Source: Gammaproteobacteria bacterium
GTDB lineage: Bacteria > Pseudomonadota > Gammaproteobacteria > GRL18
Length of the DNA stretch: 9,351 nucleotides
Assembly: GCA_024511395.1 (NCBI GenBank)
Contig: JANELJ010000036.1
Span: forward strand, 1 to 9,351
Direction of reading: 5' to 3'
Of this stretch, positions 1 through 7,199 are shown piece by piece. The position numbers were made by a program, and so were the translations under genes. Position 1 is the stretch's first letter. Every line of letters begins with the position of its first letter. The notes beneath the pieces are model-generated. The model was not told the origin of the DNA. It was given only the letters and a program-made list of their open reading frames with translations, and did not search any database.

Positions 1-136
1 ATTTCTCATAACATTTTGCGGCTATATTGGAAATTAGAAACGTCTGCTCACGTAATGATTCTAAAGCATTACTGGTTTTCAAAAAATTTATACAATTTTC
101 ATAGTCTTTATTCCAATAATATAGACTCGAACAAGT
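1..136 (-). pseudogene. TPR-like continuation of the upstream helical-repeat gene in the -1 frame, running off the window
   Basis: Reading the minus strand from 136 to 1, 45 consecutive codons are open in the frame -1 to that of the 88-783 gene; the frame is closed just upstream by a TAA at 139-137. The encoded peptide includes LYYWNKDYENCINFLK and ends ISNIAAKCYEK, which has the look of tetratricopeptide helices (W/Y at helix A, an AxxCYEK-type helix B end). It has no start codon of its own, so it is best read as the continuation of the preceding gene. One extra A in the AAA codon at 138-136 would join the two frames as EEHK-TCSSLYYW. It could instead be a chance open frame, but the composition argues against that. 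The 3' end lies outside the window. Confidence 0.55.
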
Positions 137-783
137 TTATGTTCCTCTAATGAGTGAATTATTGGGGATAATGCCATAAACACATCTTTTGCAGATTCTC
201 TTTCCAGAAACTGCATAAGATTAAGTAATGATGACTGCAAAGTATGTTCATTTTGCAAAAAGAGCAGACGTATATTATGTTTTAGTGCCTCTTTCCAGGG
301 TAGTCTCTCTCTGGAAATATTTGCAGCCAGATTTGCATGATACATATCACCCGTCTGCAGAAACAGCAATTCATGCAATGCCACTTGCTCTGCATAATTG
401 TTTTCAAATTGTTTCTGCATCAATATTTTTGGTAATTCACCTACCTTATCGGATAGCTGCTTTTCCATTTCAATAATTCTGTCTATCAGATCAAACCGAA
501 ATAAACGTATCAGTTCCGGTACTAATAACTGACGAACATAACTGCTCATTTGTGCAACATGCATTGCAACTGTAAGCACTTCGTCATTAAAGCGAACTCC
601 CTTATTGATCAGAGCTTTAATTGCATAAACCCGAATGACCGGATCGTGAATACGAAGCCGATCGACATAAGATTGTACCGTTGTAAAAGAAGCAATTTTG
701 GGGATTATGCCTATGGATTGTGTTAAATTAACTTCTTCAGGTGCTGATGGAATTTCATAGATAAATTTATTATTTGTTGCCAT
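88..783 (-). CDS. Helical-repeat (HEAT/TPR-like) protein of unknown function, apparently frameshifted near its end
   Basis: 231 codons from ATG 783 to TAA 88. I do not recognise the family. The sequence is almost entirely amphipathic helix: residues about 35-110 resemble HEAT-like pairs (DPVIRVYAIKALINKG, SYVRQLLVPELIRLF), and residues about 130-216 are further leucine-rich helices. There is no signal peptide, membrane segment or catalytic motif, so a cytoplasmic scaffold or binding role is likely. The last 15 residues (217-231, LVRVYIIGIKTMKIV) look unlike the rest, and the -1 frame from that point on is TPR-like, so the natural protein is probably longer. The start follows the terminator of the surface-protein gene by only 20 bp, and the ribosome site is weak (AAAGAAA). 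No promoter of its own is evident, suggesting read-through from upstream. By eye, base composition is more AT-rich than in the glycosyltransferase genes. Confidence 0.7.
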   Translation of the reverse strand: MATNNKFIYEIPSAPEEVNLTQSIGIIPKIASFTTVQSYVDRLRIHDPVIRVYAIKALINKGVRFNDEVLTVAMHVAQMSSYVRQLLVPELIRLFRFDLIDRIIEMEKQLSDKVGELPKILMQKQFENNYAEQVALHELLFLQTGDMYHANLAANISRERLPWKEALKHNIRLLFLQNEHTLQSSLLNLMQFLERESAKDVFMALSPIIHSLEEHKLVRVYIIGIKTMKIV

Positions 784-803
784 TATAATAATTTCTTTAT
801 TGT

Positions 804-839
804 AAAAAAAAAGCCCTACCCTTATTCAGGGCAGGGCTT
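804..839 (-). terminator. Strong Rho-independent terminator after the surface-protein gene
   Basis: On the minus strand AAGCCCTGCCC (839-829) pairs with GGGTAGGGCTT (821-811) as an 11-bp stem with one G-T wobble. The loop is 7 nt (TGAATAA), and the T run extends through 804 to give about nine Ts in a row. It starts 45 bp after the TAA at 885 and ends 20 bp before the ATG of the next gene at 783. It therefore either ends the surface-protein transcript or works as a partial terminator that lowers expression of the downstream gene. Confidence 0.93.
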
Positions 840-884
840 AAAGTTATTCACCATATTCTATCAAACAAATATGATGAGCTTCTT

Positions 885-3800
885 TTAGCCAAAGATAATA
901 TCGGTTGTCGCAAGTGTGTTTACACCAGCTAATTGAATAACCATATCATCGGCATAACTAAAGTCACCATCACCACTAGAGTCGATAAATAACCAGCCAT
1001 CACCTGTTGAGTCTACAGCAAAGGCTGTTGCACGATCTACCAAGCCAGAATCAAAGAAATCGACACCATCACCGATTAAGTCTTCAAGCTCATCAGCAAC
1101 GCTCTCACCTACTTCAAGAGTACCTTTCTTCAGGATATCCGCACGTGCATCTCCTGTAGGTAAGTTTAGAGCGGATGACAATTCAATAATATCCTCAGTG
1201 CCAAAATCATTTACTGTATCAAATCCTGACATTGAATCTGCATCATCATCATCATCATCATCAGTAAGAACCAGTCTGGAGTCATCTGCAGAGACATATC
1301 TTACTCTTTCTTCTGCGGTAGTGCTTACTGTGGTAGTGCCTGTTTCTGCATCAACAACAGTATTAGTAGCAAGGTTAATAGTATCTGCTCCAGCATTAGC
1401 TTGAATCACGTCACCATTCTGAGTGGCGGAATATTTATCATCTGCATCTGAACCATTAAATGTTACAGCATTTGAAGCATCGACAGCTGAGACATCTATT
1501 AGCACACCTGCGCTATTCCCGGTTGCATCAATATATTCAACACGTGCATTTGAATCGGCATCACCAACAGCCAGTTTCAACATGGCATCACCAGTGATAA
1601 CAATATTAACAGCATCTTCTGCAAACAAATCAAAGTTATTTGTGTAGTCAGCAGAAGTTAAAGCATCACCTGCACCCAGAGATGATTCCTGAGATTTTGT
1701 GGTTGCACTTGAATCGATATTTACATTCTCAATTCCAGCAGCAATCACAGATGCAGTGATTTCCGCCTCAGCTGTCTGATCGGTATCAGTATCATTAGCA
1801 GATAAGGTAATATCCAATTCATCTGAAGTTGCACTAGAGTCTTCAAGATTAAAAGTAAGACTTTTAGAGCCCATCAGGTCCACGTCTGAAGCACCTGTTA
1901 CGGAATAATCTAATGTCGTTCCTGCTGCAACATTTTGAATATTAATATTATCTCTAATTTTAGTATCAGTAATTGAGACTCCTGCCAATGAGGATTCAAG
2001 CTTCATATCATAATCGCCAGTACCGCTATGAACGTCAAGAATTTCAAAATTACTAATATTTACCGCTGTTGCTTCATTCAAGTGAGCACCGTTATTAATG
2101 GCAATTGTGTCTGTACCATCTCCACCATCAATTGTTGATGCATTATCATCACCATAATCCAGACCTATTACATCTACAAAGTCATTACCGGCATTTGTTA
2201 CAACCGTTGTTGTATAACCACCCAAGAACAGCGTATCATTACCTGAACCACTGGTAAGCACATCAATACCAGCGCGATTATCACCACGACCATACATTCC
2301 ATCAACTAGTGTTAAATCACCTGTCATTGCTGAAGCATCAACTATTTGTGCAGTATTGGCATCCCAATTCATCTCCAGACCCAGACCCTTGAATAAAACA
2401 TTACCTGCACCAGTAATTGTCAATGTCTGATTGCCGGCACCGCTCATTTTTGTCCAGGTACTATCCATCTCAAATTCACTCTGAAAACTCAATGTTGCAC
2501 CAGAAGCCACATCAATATTTATGGCTTGATCATTACCTTCCAAGTCATAGGTAGTCAATCTGTTAAAAACAGCATCTTTAGTCACATTAATATTAATAGT
2601 TTCAAAACTATCTAATGAAAAGTTGGCTTTATTATCAGAGACTCCGTTATTCATACCATCCAGATTCAAGGTCACAACATCTATATCAGACGTACCCATA
2701 TGATCATTATCGATATCAAGAGTAAAATTATGAACATTTGAATCCGCAATATCGATGGCAGCCGTAGCAGTGACCCCATTGGTTCTAAAGTCCAGATCAA
2801 AATTGACATCTTTTCCTACTACGTTATTGACATCAGCATTCACTGCCAGTGCCACGTCTGCCCCGTTTTTGGCATTAATACCGGTACCAACATTGAACGC
2901 TTCATTAGAGTCAACATTGGAAACATTCAAGTTTAAAGTAGATGTTGCAGCATCAGTTTGAATACCGGCATCAACATTGAACACTTCATTAGAGTCAACA
3001 TTGGAAACATTCAAGTTTAAAGTAGATGTTGCAGCATCAGTTTGATTTACTTCAGCAATAGATATATTAGCTTTATTAGTATTCATATCCTGCAGTGTCA
3101 CAGTGATATCTGCATCTGCTCTGGAATCATCACTAAAATTTAAGTCAATTTTTGCGTCTGCGTTATCACCAATTTGCTGCACAGTTACTGCTGTACTAGC
3201 GAGCACACCATCAACACTAACACCCGTAGGCTCCTCACCACCCTTAGGCTCCTCACCACCCGTAGGCTCCTCACCACCCGTTTCAGACTCATCAGCACCC
3301 GTTTCAAGCGTAGTGGATAAGGAGGAATCAAGTATCAAATCATCGATAACGGTGTTTGCAAGATTCAAACCATTCCAACCACCATCGGTAGTATAAATCA
3401 TTACCGTTTCAACATTAGTAATTGACTTATCCACAAATGAAAGAGCATTGCCATCATCATTCACATACAACTCGAGCGTATCATCACCATCACGACCATC
3501 AATTGTATCACCTATAGTAAAGCTGCTGGCGTCTGATGCGCCAGTAGAGAAAACACCAGCAATCTTGTCATCTCCAAGAGTGCCTGTTATAACATCCTGA
3601 CCAGTTGTCAAGGTAAATATATCACCACCATCGGTATCACCTTGATCAACCAGATCCAGAGCATCATCTGTCAGAAGATAACTATCAATTACAGATCTTG
3701 CTGTTTCATCAATAGTCGCAATAATTGCCTGAGCACTTGCAATATCATCTGATGTATAGCTGGCACCTGTTTCCGTGACCTGTTCTGTATAGTAAACCGC

Positions 3801-4184
3801 ACCAGCCACCTTGTTAGCCAGAATGATAGCATCTTCATTTTGTACACCTTCAGCAATCGCCAGAGCAGATTGTGCCAGAGTGATAATACCAGTATCAATT
3901 GCATTTACCCAAAAAGCCAGACCTTCTGGATCCGGGTCACGGTTAAACATTTGCTGAAACAAGATAGTGACCTGATCGGCTGTACTATTATCTGGTCCAC
4001 CGATACCATCAAGAAATTCCTGAGATTCGCCAAACTGGTTAACATCCAGACTGCCACCGGTTGACTCCGCCACATCCAGTACTGATGCCCAGTAATCAAC
4101 ACCGGCTGGATCACCTGGGCGACCATAATATGCTACGTACATTTGTTGTACTTTTAAAATTGAACTTTCTGATGCTGCCATCAT
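885..4184 (-). CDS. DUF4214-containing, RTX-like S-layer/adhesin-type protein, probably type I-secreted
   Basis: About 1,099 residues, very rich in Asp, Thr, Asn and Ala and with no cysteine, as in S-layer and RTX surface proteins. Residues about 12-135 are a DUF4214 region with two related halves (MYVAYYGRPGDPAGVDYW and MFNRDPDPEGLAFW). Degenerate RTX-like turns follow (GTLGDDKIAG at 201-210, IDGRDGDDTLEL near 228-239, and others around GSGNDTLFLGG and IDGGDGTDTIAI). A Gly-Glu-Pro linker lies near 303-321 and a 28-residue tandem duplication at 381-436. The C-terminus has seven Asp (975-981), FDTVNDFGTEDIIEL, an acidic loop SSGDGDFSYADD, and ends TDIIFG. That ending resembles type I (ABC) secretion signals, and there is no N-terminal signal peptide. 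Such proteins are exported in one step and bind Ca2+ outside the cell. AGGAG (4192-4188) is 3 nt from the ATG at 4184 but 6 nt from the next ATG at 4181, so translation probably starts at 4181. S-layer versus adhesin cannot be settled here. Confidence 0.88.
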   Translation of the reverse strand: MMAASESSILKVQQMYVAYYGRPGDPAGVDYWASVLDVAESTGGSLDVNQFGESQEFLDGIGGPDNSTADQVTILFQQMFNRDPDPEGLAFWVNAIDTGIITLAQSALAIAEGVQNEDAIILANKVAGAVYYTEQVTETGASYTSDDIASAQAIIATIDETARSVIDSYLLTDDALDLVDQGDTDGGDIFTLTTGQDVITGTLGDDKIAGVFSTGASDASSFTIGDTIDGRDGDDTLELYVNDDGNALSFVDKSITNVETVMIYTTDGGWNGLNLANTVIDDLILDSSLSTTLETGADESETGGEEPTGGEEPKGGEEPTGVSVDGVLASTAVTVQQIGDNADAKIDLNFSDDSRADADITVTLQDMNTNKANISIAEVNQTDAATSTLNLNVSNVDSNEVFNVDAGIQTDAATSTLNLNVSNVDSNEAFNVGTGINAKNGADVALAVNADVNNVVGKDVNFDLDFRTNGVTATAAIDIADSNVHNFTLDIDNDHMGTSDIDVVTLNLDGMNNGVSDNKANFSLDSFETININVTKDAVFNRLTTYDLEGNDQAINIDVASGATLSFQSEFEMDSTWTKMSGAGNQTLTITGAGNVLFKGLGLEMNWDANTAQIVDASAMTGDLTLVDGMYGRGDNRAGIDVLTSGSGNDTLFLGGYTTTVVTNAGNDFVDVIGLDYGDDNASTIDGGDGTDTIAINNGAHLNEATAVNISNFEILDVHSGTGDYDMKLESSLAGVSITDTKIRDNINIQNVAAGTTLDYSVTGASDVDLMGSKSLTFNLEDSSATSDELDITLSANDTDTDQTAEAEITASVIAAGIENVNIDSSATTKSQESSLGAGDALTSADYTNNFDLFAEDAVNIVITGDAMLKLAVGDADSNARVEYIDATGNSAGVLIDVSAVDASNAVTFNGSDADDKYSATQNGDVIQANAGADTINLATNTVVDAETGTTTVSTTAEERVRYVSADDSRLVLTDDDDDDDADSMSGFDTVNDFGTEDIIELSSALNLPTGDARADILKKGTLEVGESVADELEDLIGDGVDFFDSGLVDRATAFAVDSTGDGWLFIDSSGDGDFSYADDMVIQLAGVNTLATTDIIFG
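1242..1262 (-). repeat. (GAT)7 trinucleotide tract coding for seven Asp
   Basis: Seven perfect GAT codons in the surface-protein gene encode Asp 975-981, just before the C-terminal secretion-type region. Every codon is identical, so slippage could change the number of Asp without breaking the frame. Confidence 0.9.
2877..3044 (-). repeat. 84-bp tandem duplication within the surface-protein gene
   Basis: Two head-to-tail copies, 3044-2961 and 2960-2877, differ at only three positions by my alignment. Each encodes 28 residues (first copy QTDAATSTLNLNVSNVDSNE followed by VFNVDAGI; second copy has AFNVGTGI at the end), at residues 381-408 and 409-436. The near-identity at DNA level marks a recent in-frame duplication of a beta-strand-rich segment. 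Confidence 0.93.
3223..3276 (-). repeat. Three 18-bp repeats coding for a Gly-Glu-Glu-Pro linker
   Basis: Three adjacent 18-bp units (3276-3259, 3258-3241, 3240-3223) differ at one base (Thr versus Lys codon). They encode GGEEPT, GGEEPK, GGEEPT, near residues 303-321. Diverged partial copies of the unit flank them on the high-coordinate side (3277-3303). The segment looks like a flexible acidic hinge between the DUF4214/RTX-like N-terminal part and the beta-rich body. Confidence 0.9.
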
Positions 4185-4187
4185 TTA

Positions 4188-4192
4188 CTCCT
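4188..4192 (-). promoter_or_regulatory. Ribosome binding site that favours the second ATG of the surface-protein gene
   Basis: AGGAG is followed by TAA, ATG (4184-4182), ATG (4181-4179). Spacing is 3 nt to the first ATG, which is short, and 6 nt to the second, which is near optimal. The mature start is therefore probably MAASESS rather than MMAASESS. Confidence 0.7.
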
Positions 4193-4224
4193 AAAGAACT
4201 ATATAGTTAAAATACTTGGTTTAG

Positions 4225-4252
4225 ATAATACACTTATTAATAAGCTTGTTAA
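4225..4252 (-). promoter_or_regulatory. Sigma70-like promoter of the surface-protein gene
   Basis: TTAACA (4252-4247, five of six matches to TTGACA) and TATTAT (4230-4225, five of six to TATAAT) are separated by 16 bp. The predicted transcript start is near 4218, giving a leader of about 35 nt. The spacer contains a perfect 12-bp palindrome CTTATTAATAAG (4233-4244), and the leader another, AACTATATAGTT (4197-4208), right before the ribosome site. Either could be an operator, but palindromes are common by chance in AT-rich DNA. Confidence 0.55.
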
Positions 4253-4259
4253 ATTTCGT

Positions 4260-4296
4260 ATGACTATGGATCGCACAGGTGCCCCTGTTTAGTCAT
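4260..4296. repeat. Nested inverted repeat just upstream of the -35 box
   Basis: On the plus strand ATGACTA (4260-4266) pairs with TAGTCAT (4290-4296), and inside it ACAGG (4275-4279) pairs with CCTGT (4284-4288) across 4 nt. It lies 8 bp upstream of the proposed -35 box, where an activator or repressor could bind. It is the only GC-rich island in this intergenic region. The 8/1 asymmetry between the two stems makes a simple RNA terminator unlikely. Confidence 0.5.
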
Positions 4297-4352
4297 TACT
4301 TGTATTGTAATAATGTACTCTTCTTAGATTATTATTTATATACATAAACAAG

Positions 4353-4381
4353 ATTTAAGCTTAATACTGTTAAATTGTCAA
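4353..4381 (-). promoter_or_regulatory. Possible second, distal promoter for the surface-protein gene
   Basis: A perfect TTGACA (4381-4376) is followed after 17 bp by TTAAAT (4358-4353), which matches TATAAT at only four of six positions. It would give a leader of about 160 nt carrying the nested inverted repeat at 4260-4296. In such AT-rich DNA it may be chance. Confidence 0.25.
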
Positions 4382-4382
4382 A

Positions 4383-4418
4383 TTATTTTTGTTGTTTTTT
4401 TGAAACTTTCACCTTCAT
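4383..4418 (-). other. 11-codon ORF with a good Shine-Dalgarno site, possible leader peptide
   Basis: GGGAGGA (4432-4426) stands about 7-8 nt before ATG 4418, which opens MKVKVSKKQQK and stops at TAA 4385-4383. The ribosome site is better than those of most genes here, and the peptide is strongly basic. It lies about 200 nt upstream of the surface-protein start, upstream of both promoter candidates. It could be a leader peptide, a remnant start, or chance; there is no conservation evidence. Confidence 0.2.
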
Positions 4419-4626
4419 AAGGTAATCCTCCCATTTATAAAGCAATTCATAAATAGAGGTTTTGCATAAGTCTTATCCACATATCCATAGGTCTGCCTGT
4501 TTTTTTCCTCTTTTTCTTTTATTGTCAATAAGTTTAGGATGCTTTCTTGAAAAAACCATGAACAGATACTAAAAAAATTATTTTTTTTTGTCAAGGCAAA
4601 ATAAGCACAATCATTTTCTGATTGCC

Positions 4627-4656
4627 TGTTGTTTTTAGTGTTGCTCAAAAACAACA
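4627..4656 (-). repeat. Perfect 10-bp inverted repeat just after the glycosyltransferase stop
   Basis: TGTTGTTTTT (4656-4647 on the minus strand) pairs with AAAAACAACA (4636-4627) around a 10-nt loop, beginning 5 bp after the TAG at 4661. A second small hairpin, CAATCA/TGATTG, follows at 4624-4608. The stems are AT-rich and no T run comes directly after, so this is at best a weak terminator or an mRNA 3'-end stabiliser. Confidence 0.4.
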
Positions 4657-4660
4657 TTTT

Positions 4661-7156
4661 CTACGATAAGTTTTGTAAAATTTTATTCGCTATTACTGCC
4701 CAGATGTATTCTTTTTCGGTTCTTTTATACGCCAAACGCGCCATATTCGACAGAAGGGTTTGAACTTTTTTGCGTTCATTTTTATTGGCCCATTTTCCGG
4801 CAAAACGATTTATAATTTCTGTAAACTGCTCAATTTCTGCACACAGCAGTTCTTTTTCTGTTATAAAGTCCAGTCCCCTCAGTCCGAAATGGGTGGTTAA
4901 TACGGGCAGAAAGCTGGCCGTATAGTCGAGCATTTTTAAATTGGTTCCCGAACCGGACAGAATAGGGTTTACCGCCAGATCGGCATAGTGTAAACAGATA
5001 TTTTTTTCCTCTTCTGATACTATGCCCAGGCTTCTCATATTAGTCGGCAGGGTCTGACAGACCGGGTGCTGGCAAACACTGCCTAGCACCAGAAAGTCAG
5101 CGTCCTGGCACTGCCCGGCAATAGCAATCAGGTATTCCATGGCCTCAATATTAGGCCCATGCCAGCTGCCCATAAACAGTACAATCAGGCGCTGGTGTTG
5201 TGCTGGTCTGATTGAGCGCTCTGCCGAAGCCCTGCGCATATCCACACCATTGGGCACAGTGAGCATTTTCTCCGGCGGCAGCCGGTACAACTCTATTAGC
5301 CGTAGTGTATCTTTATCACTACAGGTCAGGATTCTGTCACTGCGCTGACAGCATTGCTCTTCAATCTGACGGGTTTTGTCGAGCCATGGCTGACTCTCCT
5401 GCTGTGCTTTTAAAATCACCCGCTTCATGTCCACTTCCACATCCTGTGCTTCGTACCACAGCGGCCCCTGCCAGACTTCCATAATGGCCTTGAATAAAAA
5501 AGGGTGGCAGGCTATGACCCGATCGGCATTCTGACAGGTACCGGCCAGAACCTTCTTAAAATGCGGCGTCAGTTTATAGCCATCAATGCAGGCGATATCT
5601 GATACCGGTACCTGCAGCTGCTTTTGCAGTTGCTGCTCTTCATCTAACTGCTGCTGTGATTTGGCCACCCTGATCTCACGCATATTGGGCGCAATCAGTA
5701 GTTCCTGGTGTTGGATATCTGCTTTTTCGTTAGCTTTTTTCTGCATTTTATCCGGCTCTACCAAAGCCACCAAGGTAATATTGTGCTCCCTGGCCACTTC
5801 CCGGTAGAGATTGTACACCCGGCTTTGTCCGCCCCCCCGGGGTGGCCAGACAGAAAAGGTCAGCACTACGACAATATTTTTACGGCCACTGTCAGATTTG
5901 TTCTGCACCGGTGAGATTAAGCGATTCTCAGTCTCGCTGACAATCTCACCAGATACACTGACTTGCGGTGCGCTTTCATCCAACAATAATTTCACAGTGT
6001 TTTCCCAGTTGATATGGGCCACTTTGTGCAGTGCATTGCGCCCCATTTGGCGGGTCTGCTCCGGGTTAGCCAGCAAACGCCGCATGGCCTCTGCCAGAGC
6101 CTTGGGTTCCGGTGCCACGCTGTAGCCGCTCACTCCATGTTCTACAAATTCATTCACCCCACCGGCATCGGTAGTGGTCAGCACCGCTTTAGCCGACTGC
6201 ATGGCTTCAATAGTGATCAGGCCGTAGTCCTCATCGTAGGGAATAAAGGGCACAAATAAAGCGCCCGAGTATTGTTCAACCACTTCGTTATCGGTAATAC
6301 GACCCAGAAAACGGATACGGTGATCCTTAGAGGCCAGTTGCTGTAATCGCTCTGCGTCTGGCCCGGTACCGGCAATACAAAATTCTACATCAGCATCGGT
6401 CTGTAAAAACGCATCAATAAGCAGATGAATACGCTTAGGCTGATCCAGCCGGCTGATGGTAAAAATATAGGGGCATTTATTAGCCTCTGTCTGAGAGGAA
6501 CTGGTTTTAAATTGAGTAATATCCGAGGGATGGTGAATAACCTGCACTGGGGCATTAGCAGGGAAATAATCCGCCCGCCCCGCCACATTATGGGATATGG
6601 CGCTGAATTTTTTTATCGCTGTGGAACTGAGGGCGATATTATCCAGATAGTGAATAATTTTACGGCTCAGGGGACCGGGAAATGCCAGCGATTGCTGAGA
6701 CAGTTCACCCTGATCCAGTAATTGTCTGACTCGCAGCCATTGCTGCCAGAAACGGGGTAAGTCTGCACGCCCGGGGCAAGGTTTGTCAAGGAGCGTCATA
6801 AGCGGCTGTAATTGGGGTTCCAGCGACTGTGTTTCCAATGGCAGACCAGTTAAAGTGTAGGTATCGTATAAGCCCCGCAGCCGGTGCTGCAGATAACAAT
6901 AATGCTCAGGATGAGCCACCATCCAGGCCGGATATTTGGATGAGATAACCCGGTCAAAATAACTTAAATCCAGCTCACTAAAAAGACGGTAACTATCCAT
7001 AAGCTCAACAAAATTACTTTCCCGGGAGGGCAGCTTAATCAGTTCTGCTTCATGACGGGTGTACTGGTTAATGGCCTGCTGCAGCCCCCACCAGAATTTT
7101 TCCGCGCCACCAATGGTAAAAGGCACTGCACTGGGTGCAATAATGGCAATTTTCAT
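4661..7156 (-). CDS. Tandem two-domain GT-B glycosyltransferase (GT4-type plus GT4-like)
   Basis: 831 residues, about twice the usual GT4 length. Residues 1-392 form one GT4-type enzyme: N-terminal MKIAIIAPSAVPFTIGGAE, donor-site SRLDQPKR (235-242), and the EX7E pair E309/E317 in YDEDYGLITIEAM. A hydrophilic linker spans about 393-425. Residues 426-831 form a second GT-B unit: NIVVVLTFSVWPPRGGGQSR, PNGVD (635-639), FMGSW, and SGSGTNLKMLDY (734-745), where Asp744 stands where relatives usually carry Glu. A retaining transfer from a nucleotide-sugar to a growing surface glycan at the inner face of the membrane is expected; sugars cannot be predicted. The first half resembles the neighbouring 341-residue enzyme but carries an insertion at about residues 100-165. 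The gene follows that one after 43 bp, so it is probably in the same operon. Its ribosome site is weak. Confidence 0.88.
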   Translation of the reverse strand: MKIAIIAPSAVPFTIGGAEKFWWGLQQAINQYTRHEAELIKLPSRESNFVELMDSYRLFSELDLSYFDRVISSKYPAWMVAHPEHYCYLQHRLRGLYDTYTLTGLPLETQSLEPQLQPLMTLLDKPCPGRADLPRFWQQWLRVRQLLDQGELSQQSLAFPGPLSRKIIHYLDNIALSSTAIKKFSAISHNVAGRADYFPANAPVQVIHHPSDITQFKTSSSQTEANKCPYIFTISRLDQPKRIHLLIDAFLQTDADVEFCIAGTGPDAERLQQLASKDHRIRFLGRITDNEVVEQYSGALFVPFIPYDEDYGLITIEAMQSAKAVLTTTDAGGVNEFVEHGVSGYSVAPEPKALAEAMRRLLANPEQTRQMGRNALHKVAHINWENTVKLLLDESAPQVSVSGEIVSETENRLISPVQNKSDSGRKNIVVVLTFSVWPPRGGGQSRVYNLYREVAREHNITLVALVEPDKMQKKANEKADIQHQELLIAPNMREIRVAKSQQQLDEEQQLQKQLQVPVSDIACIDGYKLTPHFKKVLAGTCQNADRVIACHPFLFKAIMEVWQGPLWYEAQDVEVDMKRVILKAQQESQPWLDKTRQIEEQCCQRSDRILTCSDKDTLRLIELYRLPPEKMLTVPNGVDMRRASAERSIRPAQHQRLIVLFMGSWHGPNIEAMEYLIAIAGQCQDADFLVLGSVCQHPVCQTLPTNMRSLGIVSEEEKNICLHYADLAVNPILSGSGTNLKMLDYTASFLPVLTTHFGLRGLDFITEKELLCAEIEQFTEIINRFAGKWANKNERKKVQTLLSNMARLAYKRTEKEYIWAVIANKILQNLS

Positions 7157-7199
7157 GGTTTTAATTTATCTTCACTTTGTCTGTCAGATTAGCTAATAG

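Larger units (their letters stand above)
4185..4660. other. AT-rich intergenic region between the glycan operon and the surface-protein gene
   Basis: About 476 bp with no convincing gene. It holds a promoter with palindromes near the surface-protein start (4225-4296), a weaker promoter candidate (4353-4381), a Shine-Dalgarno-preceded 11-codon ORF (4383-4418) and a hairpin just after the glycosyltransferase stop (4627-4656). A run A7-TTA-T9 lies at 4572-4589 on the plus strand. An 80-codon minus-strand frame (4657-4415) is open but has a noncoding-like composition and no ribosome site. Confidence 0.8.

Noticed and set aside
228..476. Plus-strand 82-codon ORF opposite the helical-repeat gene
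   Set aside because: It is a shadow frame with no ribosome site, and the minus-strand frame has the stronger coding character.
3103..3396. Plus-strand ORF with a Pro/Gly/Ser repeat
   Set aside because: It is opposite the GGEEPT linker of the surface-protein gene, and the repeats come from the same 18-bp units.
4572..4589. A7-TTA-T9 run as a terminator
   Set aside because: The stem is only A-T pairs with a 3-nt loop, so it is too weak; it is probably just AT-rich sequence.
4415..4657. 80-codon minus-strand ORF starting 3 bp after the glycosyltransferase stop
   Set aside because: There is no ribosome site, the start falls inside a hairpin, and the Lys/Asn/Phe-rich composition is what AT-rich noncoding DNA gives.
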